Shown piece by piece: positions 8,704 through 17,469 of a stretch of DNA of 64,000 nucleotides. Under the pieces are notes generated by a model, which worked only from the letters and a program-made list of their open reading frames with translations, was not told where the DNA came from and made no database searches. This stretch comes from Trichomonas vaginalis G3 (taxonomy: Eukaryota > Parabasalia > Trichomonadida > Trichomonadidae): assembly GCF_026262505.1 (NCBI RefSeq), contig NC_067206.1, positions 25,497,896 to 25,561,895 of the forward strand, in the 5' to 3' direction. How positions within the stretch are numbered: the first letter of the stretch is position 1; the number at the start of each line of letters is the position of its first letter. Position numbers and translations under genes: made by a program.

Positions 8704-10179
8704 ATGTCGAAAGATATTGCTTCCATAAGAGAAATACAACACAACCGACAACTCATTATGCAAGCTCTAAATAAGAACACAACAAACTTTTCAAACTATT
8801 CTAAGATATCTGAGTCATTGAAAGAAGGAAACTTAAAACTGACATTAAACCCAATGACAGATGAGTTTCTATTTCAAGACAATAAGAACCATACTGTCTG
8901 TATAAATCCAACAAAAGGAACTTTAAACGAGAAACCTATAAATGAACTTCTTTTGAAAGCAGATGTTGACAACAAAGCTGACAAAGAATATGTAGACGAT
9001 GCAATAGCAAAAGAAGAAGAAAGAGCTAACAATGCTTATGCAACAAAAGAACATACTCATCCTGAACTAGCAGACAAAACATATGTTGACAATAAAATGT
9101 CAAGTGAAGTGACAAGAGCTGAAAACGAATATTCTAAAAAGACTCATATACATACCATTGCAAATATTACAAACTTACAAGAAACCTTAAACAGGAAAAG
9201 TGCCGTTGGACATACACATTCTATATCTGAAATAACAGACTTAAACGTTAGCCTTGAAAAGAAAGCGGATAAGGAATGTGTTGCTGCTGCGTTAGAGAAG
9301 AAAGCGGATAAGGAATATGTGGATGAAAAGGATAATGAAATTATAGAAAGGGCTGAATGGTATCATGAATGGACATCGAAGATTTTAAAAACTAAAGCCG
9401 ATACAGGATGGGTTTCAGGATGTTTAGACCTTAAAGCAGATAAAACTTATGTTAACGATGAGTTAGAGAAGAAAGCAAATAAGACTCATACACATACAAG
9501 TTTCACAACTGTTGCTATAGAAAGTATTGAAGGAACGGTTGAAGAAACTGGTGGGGATGCATTATATTGTAAACCTCCTAACTTTCCACAAGGTTTAACA
9601 TCGGATGACGACATAACGACGATGAGAAACATTAGATGTAAAGATGTTTATGTCATGAAGGATGAACATAGTATTAAATTCACTGCTCAAGATTTATATG
9701 ACAAGAAAGCAGACAAAACAGAGCTTCAAACATTAAAGACAGAAATACTTCAAACATTATATCCTATAGGCTCTATTTATACGTCAATGAACTCTACCAG
9801 ACCAGAAACAGTTCTGGGTTTTGGAACTTGGACTCAAATAGTCGACAGGTTTTTGTATTGTGCAAACTCTTCAAAGGAAACAGGTGGAAGTAAAACGATT
9901 TCAGGTGAAAATTTACCTGCACACAGTCACTACATAGATTTAAGTACATCTCAAGCAGGTTGGCATAAGCATAGATATTGGGATTGGTCAGCAATGACAA
10001 AAGGTAAAGGATATGATGTTAAAGACAACGTTAAGTTTGCTATAAATTGTTACTGGAGTAACACTGAGGGAGGAGGAAACCATACACATCGCGTTTCGGG
10101 ATATACGCAAACAACGGGACAAAGTAAAGACTACATGCCACCTTACATGACAGTTTACGCATGGTATAGAATTGCTTAG
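8704..10179 (+). CDS. Phage tail-fibre/collar-like protein
   Basis: This 491-residue protein is built like a bacteriophage tail fibre. Residues about 80-360 hold repeated units of the type KADKEYVD or ADKTYVD alternating with HTH or HTHSI motifs, typical of trimeric fibre shafts. The C-terminal quarter starts with YPIGSIYTSMNSTRPETVLG, followed by GTWTQIVDRFLY. It then has GGSKTISGENLPAHSH and GGGNHTHRVSG, and ends PPYMTVYAWYRIA. This is the phage collar/receptor-binding tip pattern, with His pairs that may bind metal. The frame is intact. It lies in the virion-type gene cluster, so an attachment fibre on the capsid is a reasonable inference. The gene may have come from a bacteriophage or a giant virus. 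Its stop overlaps the stop of the convergent integrase gene. Confidence 0.82.
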   Translation: MSKDIASIREIQHNRQLIMQALNKNTTNFSNYSKISESLKEGNLKLTLNPMTDEFLFQDNKNHTVCINPTKGTLNEKPINELLLKADVDNKADKEYVDDAIAKEEERANNAYATKEHTHPELADKTYVDNKMSSEVTRAENEYSKKTHIHTIANITNLQETLNRKSAVGHTHSISEITDLNVSLEKKADKECVAAALEKKADKEYVDEKDNEIIERAEWYHEWTSKILKTKADTGWVSGCLDLKADKTYVNDELEKKANKTHTHTSFTTVAIESIEGTVEETGGDALYCKPPNFPQGLTSDDDITTMRNIRCKDVYVMKDEHSIKFTAQDLYDKKADKTELQTLKTEILQTLYPIGSIYTSMNSTRPETVLGFGTWTQIVDRFLYCANSSKETGGSKTISGENLPAHSHYIDLSTSQAGWHKHRYWDWSAMTKGKGYDVKDNVKFAINCYWSNTEGGGNHTHRVSGYTQTTGQSKDYMPPYMTVYAWYRIA

Positions 10180-11132
10180 TCGTCATTTTCAACTTCTTTA
10201 GCATATTCGTCAGGAGTTGTCTTATATTTGTTAGGAACTGTCTTTGAAAGTATACCACCTTGAACTTTGACAAGTTTGAAACGAGGTCTGGCAATAGTAG
10301 TTTTATCTTCTGCTTGCAGTGTGTACATTTTGCCATGTTTGCCTAAACTTCATAATATTCTCTTGTATACTTTCTTCTATTTTACGAACACGAATGTGAG
10401 TACCTGTCGGGTTCCCATTTGTTGTCATAGTCAATAGTATTTTCATATGGGTCGCGTTTAGGTATTTCTATTTTTACTTTGTCACCTTTCTGAAGTTTGA
10501 AGCCCGGCATTCTTTCTTGTTTGTCTCTTTGGCTAAATTATTAAATATATAGTCTTTTCTAAGTCAGGGTTGTTTTTCATTTCTTCGGGGGAGTGGTTTC
10601 CCAAACCTTTTTGTTTACGGTTATTGTAAATATTTAAAACTTGTCTCATCTTTGCCATGGAGAAGTGTCTATATTTGTCGTCATATGACATTTCATTTGC
10701 TTCACCACCTTGTGGTTGGTTTAAGTCTCTTAACATTTTTATACAACCGTCAATGACACCAAGAGCAGAATGGTTTTGGTCGACAATGAAATATTGGTTT
10801 ACATTTTTTGAACGCAGATAGTTTTTTACATCATCTGATTTGAAAGAACTTTCACAGTCAGATGTCAGTTTTGTTGGATGGTATTTGTCAACGAATATTG
10901 TCAAAGCAGTTTTTACATCTAAAATATTTTTGGACCATAATGGTATGGCTTCACAGTATCTTGTGTTTTGACCAACAAATATTAGCCAGTATGGTGGTCC
11001 ATCTGTTCTAACTCTCGAATGTTTTCCAAGATATCCATAAACCAAGCATTTGGTGTTGAACTAAAGATTTTTATCATGAGTGCTTTTTTTTGTTGCCTTA
11101 GAAACATAGGGGTCCTTGTTTGGATTCGTCAT
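10176..11132 (-). pseudogene. Retroviral-type (rve) integrase, frameshifted
   Basis: This enzyme would insert the element DNA into the host genome. The longest open part (11045-10533) has PPYWLIFVGQNTRYCEA, then LTSDCESSF with the second catalytic Asp. Next is HSALGVIDGCIK, where an Asp stands in the place of the usual Glu. The first catalytic Asp lies upstream in another frame, in NAWFMDIL. Downstream, again shifted, comes a basic tail (GFKLQKGDKVKIEIPKRD), and the last part runs to a stop at 10176-10178. At least three one-base shifts occur, one in a run of A. The ATG at 11132 is divergent from the gene at 11149. No zinc-finger N-terminus was made out. Confidence 0.8.
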
Positions 11133-11148
11133 TTTTTAACCCATAAAA

Positions 11149-11548
11149 ATGGGTTTATTTGGCGCATTAGCAGGAGTTGCATCCAGATTTTTGCCCGCAG
11201 TGGGAACAATAGCCAGAGGTGTATTTGGAGTTGGAAGGAAGATTTTGAGTACATTAGGTATACTTAAAGAGAAAGCACAACCTATTATACAAACTGTACA
11301 GAAAGGTTGGGATGTAGCACGAGATGCAACAAATCTTATTCCAAATCCTGAAACAAGAGGAAAAGTTCAAGGATGGATGGACAATGTAGGAAGACAAGCA
11401 GGAAACTATTATAAAAAGCAAATGACTACTATAACCAAGCAGGACACTATATGAACAAGGTGAAAGATTCTTTAACAGAGGATATAACCATGCACAACAG
11501 TGGGTAAACAATAACCAACCTCAACCGCCTCAAACGTGGGGAATGTAA
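11149..11548 (+). pseudogene. Amphipathic Met-Gly protein with Gln/Pro tail, frameshifted near the end
   Basis: The protein begins MGLFGALAGVASRFLP and continues as amphipathic helix, then a Tyr/Asn/Gln-rich segment and a Pro/Gln tail ending TWGM. The first 101 codons are open (11149-11454). The tail follows in other frames to 11548 after one or two single-base shifts. The layout resembles the protein at 7590 (Met-Gly start, helices, Pro/Gln end). In polinton-like viruses proteins of this build are often membrane-active capsid components; here that is inference. It is divergent from the integrase, with 16 bp between starts. Confidence 0.55.
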
Positions 11549-11550
11549 AG

Positions 11551-11571
11551 TTTTTTACTGAGATGAAATGA
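11551..11571 (+). promoter_or_regulatory. Repeated gene leader TTTTTTACTGAGATGAAATG
   Basis: The same 20 bases occur here and at 11720-11740, each time running into the ATG of a small gene. The match is exact over TTTTTTACTGAGATGAAATG. It is probably a duplicated promoter/start region within the element. Confidence 0.55.
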
Positions 11572-11681
11572 AACAATACAGCATTGAGACAAATGGGTTC
11601 AAGATGGATTTGTCGACTTCCAGCAGTTACACACGTGTTTGTCAAGTTCTTCCTACCTCAGGAAGTTTTAGACCGACTTAA
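11568..11681 (+). CDS. Short Ser/Thr-rich open frame
   Basis: This is a 37-codon frame beginning MKQYSIETNGFKMDLSTSSS, behind the repeated leader. After its stop the sequence continues into Lys/Gln codons out of frame, so it may be the front of a longer broken gene. No family was recognised. Confidence 0.3.
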   Translation: MKQYSIETNGFKMDLSTSSSYTRVCQVLPTSGSFRPT

Positions 11682-11736
11682 AAAAAACAACAACCAGTTG
11701 AAAACAAACCAAACTAAAATTTTTTACTGAGATGAA

Positions 11737-12321
11737 ATGACCGAAGAAGTTGAAACGGTAGATTTGACACCACAAAACAAAAAGTTCAGAACCATTGTCA
11801 AAACCTGTCAAAGAACTTACAGATGAAGAGAAAAATTCAATAATAGAAAGTGCCAGGTCTGGAAATACAAACCCTAACTACAAAGTCACTTTTCATAAAA
11901 ATGGAACGGCTAGTATCTCAAAAAAGAAACAGACTCTCACAAATAAAAATATTGAAGTCTGAAGGAGCTTTCGAGACAACAGATGGAAAAGTTTACTTCA
12001 CTGACCCAACAGTTCATTATAGAACATCTCATTGACTTAGAGTCGAAATATTCTAAACTTTACAACAAACACAAAAAGTTGAAAGGAAAACAAAACAAAT
12101 GGCATATGATATTTATGAAGATGTTGACGACACAACTGTTCTGCAAGTGAAGTAAAGTCAGAGGAACCGAAAAGTGACGAAAAACCGATAGAAGAAGAAA
12201 AACCAAAAACTGAAGATAAACCAAAACAAAGTTTAGTTTGGAAACTAAACCAAGTCAACCTTCATTAGCTGGTATGGGTTGGCGTCAAAGACTTATGGCA
12301 GCAGGCGGTTATGTAAAGTAA
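11737..12321 (+). pseudogene. Decayed element gene, acidic Lys/Glu/Pro-rich
   Basis: Open pieces follow one another in different frames. The first begins MTEEVETVDLTPQNKK behind the repeated leader. Then come a piece with FHKNGTASISKKKQTLTNKN, a piece with TDGKVYFTDPTVHYRTSH, an acidic stretch with SDEKPIEEEKPKTEDKPK, and the end GWRQRLMAAGGYVK with a stop at 12319-12321. At least four shifts are needed to join them. The even spacing and plausible protein texture across frames indicate one ancestral gene of about 190 residues. Function unknown. Confidence 0.5.
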
Positions 12322-12361
12322 AGAAAAATATTTTTTTATTTTATAAAATGCCCCATATAGA

Positions 12362-13142
12362 ATGGATAGAAAATCTGCTAGAATAAAAGCAGAGTTGCAA
12401 AGATATGGTTGGAGAGTTTCGAAGAATTTTAAATATAGGAAGGGAAGACCCATAAAAGTCTATGACAAACTGGCTGGTCTGACCTACGAAATGGATTTGG
12501 AAACAGCACGTGCCAATTATCCAAACAGACTAGAGAGGTTAGAAGAAGAACGTCTTATGGACATGCTTTCGATGTTAGTGAACCTCAAGTTGAAGGAAAT
12601 TGTTTGTTAGATGAGAAATATGAAATTCACTGTTGTGAGTCATTTGAAGTCAGAAACAAAAAGACAAAAAGAGTTTTAAGCGAATGGGAGCGAAATGACG
12701 GATATGCTATTATGAAGATGGGTGGAAAACACTATCTTAAACATGTTGTCATTGCAACTCATTTTATACTGAATCCTAACAATTTACCTTTTGTAACCAT
12801 ATAAACCATATAAGAAACGACAACAGACTTGAAAACTTACGTTGGGTTCGTTCTGAAAACAATAAGAACAAGGCAAATTTGGAGATATTGTATTCGAATT
12901 TGTCGACGAACTAGAAGATGAAACAATTGAAATTACAGACTATGGCAAGCATACGTTTGAGTTTTACTACTATACGCGAAGAACAAGACTCTTTCTAACT
13001 TTTATACCGGCGTAAACGATAGGAAATTACAAGTATATTTTACTAAGGCGGGCTATGCTTATGTAAAACACTAGAGATACAGATGGAAAATACGTTCAAA
13101 CTTCTTAACAAATTCAAGAAGCTATATGGCATACCATTTTAA
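12362..13142 (+). pseudogene. HNH homing-type endonuclease, decayed
   Basis: The core pattern of phage-type HNH homing endonucleases is visible across frames: a YAIMKMGGKHYLKHVVIATHF segment, then NPNNLP, then (shifted) NHI and NRLENLRWVRSENNKNKA. These correspond to the HNH nuclease fold, in which the conserved His and Asn residues bind the metal and the scissile phosphate. Downstream pieces (FEFVDELEDETIEITDYGKH, FEFYYYTRR, YTGVN) look like a C-terminal DNA-recognition domain. The first open frame (12362-12610) is basic then acidic and may be the N-terminal part or a separate small gene. At least four indels break the gene. Confidence 0.65.
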
Positions 13143-13167
13143 AACAATATATTTTTACATATATTAA

Positions 13168-14024
13168 ATGCTTCAGGTTGAAAAACAAAGAACAAAAGTA
13201 GCAGATACAAAACCGTTAGACTATATCTTTACAAATGCTGGTAGGACTATTTCAGATGAAGAAATTTCATCCCGAACATACAGGTTTGACTATCCAATTC
13301 GTTGGCTTCAAAGTCCTTCAGATGCAAAGGCAATAGGATTTAGAAGAGTTTTGTTTTCAAATAGAACTAACGCATTTATTTCGCAGTATATTTTCATGGG
13401 CAGTATAAGGTTCTGATGGTCTAATAGACAAATTGACGAAATGAGAATCTTTTACAGTTCGTTCAGACGAAAGTCTTGAGAAAACTCTAAATGACTTTCA
13501 AACTCAAATGAACAAATATTATTGGGAATTTCAAGAAAAATACGACTCTTTACTAAATGGAACATACTATCTGAAACTAGAATATGACAAGATGAACTCC
13601 ACCGTTTTCATTTCAAAGATTGAAATTAACCCTCAAGAGATACAGAGTTTTTTATTTGGAAAGTAGACAAACGTTCTTGGGCACAATTTCTTCGGTTACT
13701 AAACCAGAACGAACCATTACCACCAGATGGTCCATTTCAATTTATACTTCCACCAGCAGATTTGACAGTTTATAGAAACGTGTTTGACCTCAAAATGTTA
13801 TGTGTCATGCAAGTTTCAGTTCAAGCAACAATAGTTTTCTATGTATTGGTAAGGACTTTTATGACTTTGCTTCTAAATTCTACGAACCACCTAGTAACAG
13901 TTTCTCTGACTTTCAAGTTTGGTTCACAACAAATGGTGTGCAACATATTATTCCATTGTACTATGACTTTTATCTCGAATTGTCTTTCATATATAACTAC
14001 GGAAAAGTGCTGAAAAAGTATTGA
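13168..14024 (+). pseudogene. Inverted, decayed paralogue of the gene at 7837-8685
   Basis: It begins MLQVEKQRTKVADTKPLD, matching the start of the minus-strand gene at 8685. It shares RFDYPIRWL and KAIGFRR, and later HASFSSSNNSFLC, YEPPS, SDFQVWFTT and YLELSFIYNY. The pieces lie in several frames with at least four shifts, so it is dead, while its partner has only one stop. An A/T box (TATATTTTTACATATATTAA) precedes the ATG as in intact element genes. The pair arose by inverted duplication or by fusion of two related elements. Confidence 0.7.
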
Positions 14025-14036
14025 AAAATACTTTTA

Positions 14037-14165
14037 GGGTGGCATGTTAGATCTAACACGTTTTCTAACCACTTTTCTAACATGGTCTAAAACTCTCGAA
14101 AACAATTTATTTTTGACACTTTCACAAAAAACATAAAAAAATGTTTTTACTCTAAACGTTAAGGT
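14037..14165. repeat. Palindromic GTTAGATCTAAC repeat unit
   Basis: This is the first of at least twelve occurrences in copy 1 of GTTAGATCTAAC or close variants, followed by repeated TTTTCTAAC words and GGTCTAAAACTCTCGAAAA. It marks the left edge of the repeat-rich centre of the element. Confidence 0.7.
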
Positions 14166-14540
14166 TTACTGAACTGGTTGGATGTCGCCTTCACAGGTTA
14201 TGTAGAACGGCTGACCCGAGAAGTGAAGGAGAGACTGAATTGCCAATTTCATATGGGGTAGTGGGTTCTCCTTGTTTGGTATTTTTATCCAAGGACGTTT
14301 GTTTAGGAACTTAACAAGAGCTTCTCTTTTGGCGTCCTTTATGTCGTCGAAAGGAGTGTTTTCTGGTACCTCAATTGGAATTCCGGTTTCAATCTCGAGC
14401 TGAAGTGTAGACCTTCCAGAAATAGTGGTGAACTTGACCTTGGGCTTCATGACCTTGCGCAAGTAGTCTTTTACGCAGTCGTTAATTTAAATTAGGTAAA
14501 CTGCCTCGTCAAATCCTTCTGGCATTCCGAGTCCTTCCAT
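14166..14540 (-). pseudogene. Unknown element protein, one in-frame stop
   Basis: The downstream 98 codons begin MRKVMKPKVKF and read on to a stop at 14166. They contain ISGRSTLQLEIETGIPIE and PWIKIPNKENPLPHMK. In the same frame upstream, beyond a TAA, the sequence reads from an ATG at 14540 (MEGLGMPEGFDEAVYLI). So one base change may have split a protein of about 124 residues. Alternatively the shorter frame is the gene. The upstream edge abuts the 22-bp repeat array. No family was recognised. Confidence 0.5.
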
Positions 14541-14888
14541 CCAACAGGAAAAGTTTTTCCTTCCAACAGGAAAAAATTTTCCTTCCAACAGGAAAAAATT
14601 TTCCGGACAAAAGAAAAAATTTTTCCTTCCGACAGGAAAAAATTTTCCAGTTGTCCGTCCGTAAACCATTCAAATTTTCGAAAATTGAGAACTTTTTGGT
14701 CGAAATTCAGAAAAAATTTTTCCTTCCGACAGAAAAAATTTTTCCTTCCGACAGGAAAAGTTTTTCCTTCCAACAGGAAAAGTTTTTCCTTCCGACAGGA
14801 AAAGTTTTTCCTTCCAACAGGAAAAGTTTTTCCTTCCAACAGGAAAAGTTTTTCCTTCCAACAGGAAAAGTTTTTCCTTCCGACAGGA
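14534..14888. repeat. 22-bp tandem repeat array (CCTTCCAACAGGAAAAG type)
   Basis: Units of about 22 bp, alternating TTTTTCCTTCC and RACAGGAAAA, repeat some 13 times. They are interrupted by about 65 bp of other sequence near 14648-14712. Each unit is itself partly self-complementary (TTTTCC/GGAAAA), so the array reads open in several frames on both strands; those frames are artefacts. Confidence 0.85.
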
Positions 14889-14897
14889 CACAAACAG

Positions 14898-15311
14898 ATG
14901 ACTGACGTTCCACCAACCGAGTCCATTCCCGAACCAGAGGAACCTAAAGAACCACAACAGTCTCCTCAGCAACCTCAGTTCCAGCAAGTACCTCCGAATT
15001 TCTACCAATTTCCACCTCAAGGTTACTACCCACCACAAGGCTTCCCGAACTACCCTCCTCTGCCTATGCCTTACTTCCCCAACCCTTGGATGTTCCAGCA
15101 AGCTCCACCCCAGCAATTCCAATCTCAATCCAAATCGAAGAGAGACCAAGAGTTCGAAGAAGGTCTGAACCGCTTACGCAAAGAGTATGCTACAGCTCCA
15201 ATTGAGAGAAAGTTGTTCCCGGACCAAAAATATAATTTAGGTGAAGAGGTTAGATCTAACCTGTTTTCTAACCTCTTTTTTCACCTCTTGAATTTTCATG
15301 AATTTTCATGA
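14898..15311 (+). CDS. Pro/Gln-rich protein
   Basis: This 137-residue protein begins MTDVPPTESIPEPEEPKEPQ. It continues with a low-complexity Pro/Gln/Tyr/Phe region (PPQGYYPPQGFPNYPPLP) and ends in a charged segment (RDQEFEEGLNRLRKEYATAP). The last 25 codons run through a copy of the GTTAGATCTAAC repeat, so the present C-terminus is probably a read-in and the natural end may have been lost. The ATG was chosen because the upstream part of the frame is only the 22-bp repeat array. Function unknown. Confidence 0.5.
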   Translation: MTDVPPTESIPEPEEPKEPQQSPQQPQFQQVPPNFYQFPPQGYYPPQGFPNYPPLPMPYFPNPWMFQQAPPQQFQSQSKSKRDQEFEEGLNRLRKEYATAPIERKLFPDQKYNLGEEVRSNLFSNLFFHLLNFHEFS

Positions 15312-15384
15312 ATTTCCTTAAGATAGAAAAAATAAAATTAGTTTTATTTTTATTTATTTTTTTATTTTGTATGTAAAGACAGAA
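15305..15384 (+). promoter_or_regulatory. Conserved leader upstream of a KilA-N gene (first of three)
   Basis: The segment CTTAAGATAGAAAAAATAAA followed by TTAGTTTTATTTTT and TATTTTGTATGTAAAGACAGAA precedes the ATG at 15385. Near-identical leaders precede the genes at 17470 and 19138. This settles the starts at ATGTCA rather than at upstream ATGs in the same frames. Confidence 0.7.
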
Positions 15385-15996
15385 ATGTCAAACATTGAGT
15401 TTGAAACAGTTAAAAAGATAGACAATGACACCAAATTGGTTAGAATAGGTGATTTAAACGTAAGATACTCAAAGAAATACAACAAATATTCTTTGTCAGA
15501 CATTTTATCTCCATCTGGAAAGAGACCGAAGGACTGGGTTAGAATTGCTTCTACTCAGAAAATTTTGACAAGAAATCCTGAGCTTATGATATCAGTAGCA
15601 TTTCATGGAACAAGAGCATATCTCATCGACAAAAGTCTTATACCAATAGTTTTGTTATGGTTAGACCCAGTTGTTGGATATAACTTCATAACATATGGTT
15701 CATTCGATACGGAACGTTGCAGTGAAGGCTTACTTTACATCGTTCAGAAACCGAAGGACTTCAATACAAAGAGATATAAGATAGGAAGAACATATAATAT
15801 AACTCAAAGATATGACAGTACAGTCAATAGAGTCAAGGTTGTGTTTGCTAATGATATGAGAGCTGCAGAAACAGAACTACTTGAAAAGTTTGAGAAAATG
15901 TATGGTGCTCCCATAAAAGGTAAAGAAACGTTTGAAGTAGATGAGATAGATAAAGCTATAAAATTATTTGACGAAGTTGCTGAAAAATACATGTAA
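15385..15996 (+). CDS. KilA-N plus GIY-YIG-like (T5orf172/MUG113) protein
   Basis: This 203-residue protein has two parts. Residues about 20-110 resemble a KilA-N DNA-binding domain: YSKKYNKYSLSDIL, then PKDWVRIASTQKIL, then TRAYLIDKSLIPIVLLWLDP. Residues about 115-200 resemble the GIY-YIG-related domain found beside KilA-N in large DNA viruses and phages: LLYIVQKPKDF, YKIGRTYNITQRY, and a late ETELLEKFEKMY helix. Such proteins are thought to bind or cut DNA or act as regulators. The start at ATGTCA is fixed by the shared leader. The frame is intact. Whether the nuclease residues are complete cannot be judged by eye. Confidence 0.65.
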   Translation: MSNIEFETVKKIDNDTKLVRIGDLNVRYSKKYNKYSLSDILSPSGKRPKDWVRIASTQKILTRNPELMISVAFHGTRAYLIDKSLIPIVLLWLDPVVGYNFITYGSFDTERCSEGLLYIVQKPKDFNTKRYKIGRTYNITQRYDSTVNRVKVVFANDMRAAETELLEKFEKMYGAPIKGKETFEVDEIDKAIKLFDEVAEKYM

Positions 15997-16026
15997 AGCG
16001 TTTATTTTTGGTCTTTTGTGAAAGTC

Positions 16027-16170
16027 AAAAAATAACAGTTATATAATGAAAAAGTGTCATTTTTTGTATTTTTTTGTATAAAAGATATGATTTCAGGGAT
16101 TTTTTTGACGAAGTGTCAACCTTCACTTCGTCAAAAAATAACAGTTATATAATGAAAAAGTGTCATTTTT
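16027..16170. repeat. Direct repeat plus perfect 15-bp hairpin
   Basis: The stretch AAAAAATAACAGTTATATAA followed by TGAAAAAGTGTCATTTTTT occurs twice (from about 16027 and 16132). Between them, 16101-16138 is a perfect inverted repeat, TTTTTTGACGAAGTG with an 8-nt loop and its complement. It could act as a 3'-end signal for the gene ending at 15996 or as an element-specific structure. Confidence 0.6.
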
Positions 16171-16199
16171 TTCATTTTTTTGTATTTGACGAGAATGTC

Positions 16200-17398
16200 G
16201 GGTAGATGGTTAGATCTAACACGTTTTCTAACACGTTTTCTAACATGGTCTAAAACTCTCGAAAATCATGAAATTTACACCAAAAAATAAAGTTTATGTT
16301 AGCATGTTAGATCTAACACGTTTTCTAACACGTTTTCTCACCTCATGAATTTGTCAAGACTTCTTCGTAAATGTTTTGTCAAGACTTCTTCGTAAATGTT
16401 TTGTCAAGACTTCTTCGTAAATGTTTTGTCAAGACTTCTTCGTAAATGTTTTGTCATGACTTCTTCGTAAATGTTTTGTCATGACTTCTTCGTAAATGTT
16501 TTGTCAAGACTTCTTCGTAAATGTTTTGTCAAGACTTCTTCATCGTAATGAGCGTAAAGGACCCAAAAATATAATTTAGGGTAGAAGGTTAGATCTAACC
16601 TGTTTTCTAACCTCATTTCTACCCTCTTGAATTTGTCAAGACTTCTTCGTAAATGTTTTGTCATGACTTCTTCGTAAATGTTTTGTCATGACTTCTTCGT
16701 AAATGTTTTGTCAAGACTTCTTCGTAAATGTTTTGTCAAGACTTCTTCATCGTAATGAGCGTAAAGGACCCAAAAATATAATTTAGGGTAGAAGGTTAGA
16801 TCTAACCTGTTTTCTAACCTCATTTCTACCCTCTTGAATTTGTCAAGACTTCTTCGTAAATGTTTTGTCATGACTTCTTCGTAAATGTTTTGTCATGACT
16901 TCTTCGTAAATGTTTTGTCAAGACTTCTTCGTAAATGTTTTGTCAAGACTTCTTCATCGTAATGAGCGTAAAGGACCCAAAAATATAATTTAGGGTAGAA
17001 GGTTAGATCTAACCTGTTTTCTAACCTCATTTCTACCCTCTTGAATTTGTCAAGACTTCTTCGTAAATGTTTTGTCAAACATGAACGTAAATGTTTTGTC
17101 GAAACTTCTTCGTACATGTTTTGTCAAGACTTCTTCGTAATGAGTGTAAACGACCAAAAAATAAAGTTTATGTTAGCATGTTAGATCTAACACGTTTTCT
17201 AACCTCTTGAATTTGTCAAGACTTCTTCGTAAATGTTTTGTCAAACATGAACGTAAATGTTTTGTCAAACATGAACGTAAATGTTTTGTCAAGACTTCTT
17301 CGTAATGAGTGTAAACGACCAAAAAATAAAGTTTATGTTAGCATGTTAGATCTAACACGTTTTCTAACACGTTTTCTCACCCTCTTGAATTTTCATGA
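16200..17398. repeat. Nested repeats: 25-bp tandem units, 207-bp higher-order repeat, GTTAGATCTAAC palindromes
   Basis: A 25-bp unit containing GTCAAGACTTCTTCGTAAATG repeats without gaps in blocks of four to eight. These blocks and a palindrome block (GTTAGATCTAAC flanked by TTTTCTAAC words) are combined into a 207-bp unit that repeats almost exactly about three times between 16479 and 17100. Seven or more palindromes occur here. Open frames on the minus strand over this region are repeat artefacts. The region holds no gene. Confidence 0.85.
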
Positions 17399-17469
17399 AT
17401 TTTCCCGAAATAAAAAATAAAGTTAGTTTTATTTTTTTATTTTTTTTTATTTTGTATAAAAGAACAGAA

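Noticed and set aside
14487..15149. Several overlapping open frames of Phe/Lys/Gly/Arg repeats on both strands
   Set aside because: They are translations of the self-complementary 22-bp repeat, open in many frames at once. Only the Pro/Gln-rich frame from 14898 has non-repeat content.
16479..17117. Three near-identical minus-strand frames with TKHLRRSLDK repeats
   Set aside because: They are the 207-bp higher-order repeat read through the 25-bp units; there is no plausible start context and no non-repeat part.
16353..17300. Short regular repeats that could suggest a CRISPR array
   Set aside because: The 25-bp units are head-to-tail with no unique spacers, and the genome is eukaryotic. They are tandem and higher-order repeats.
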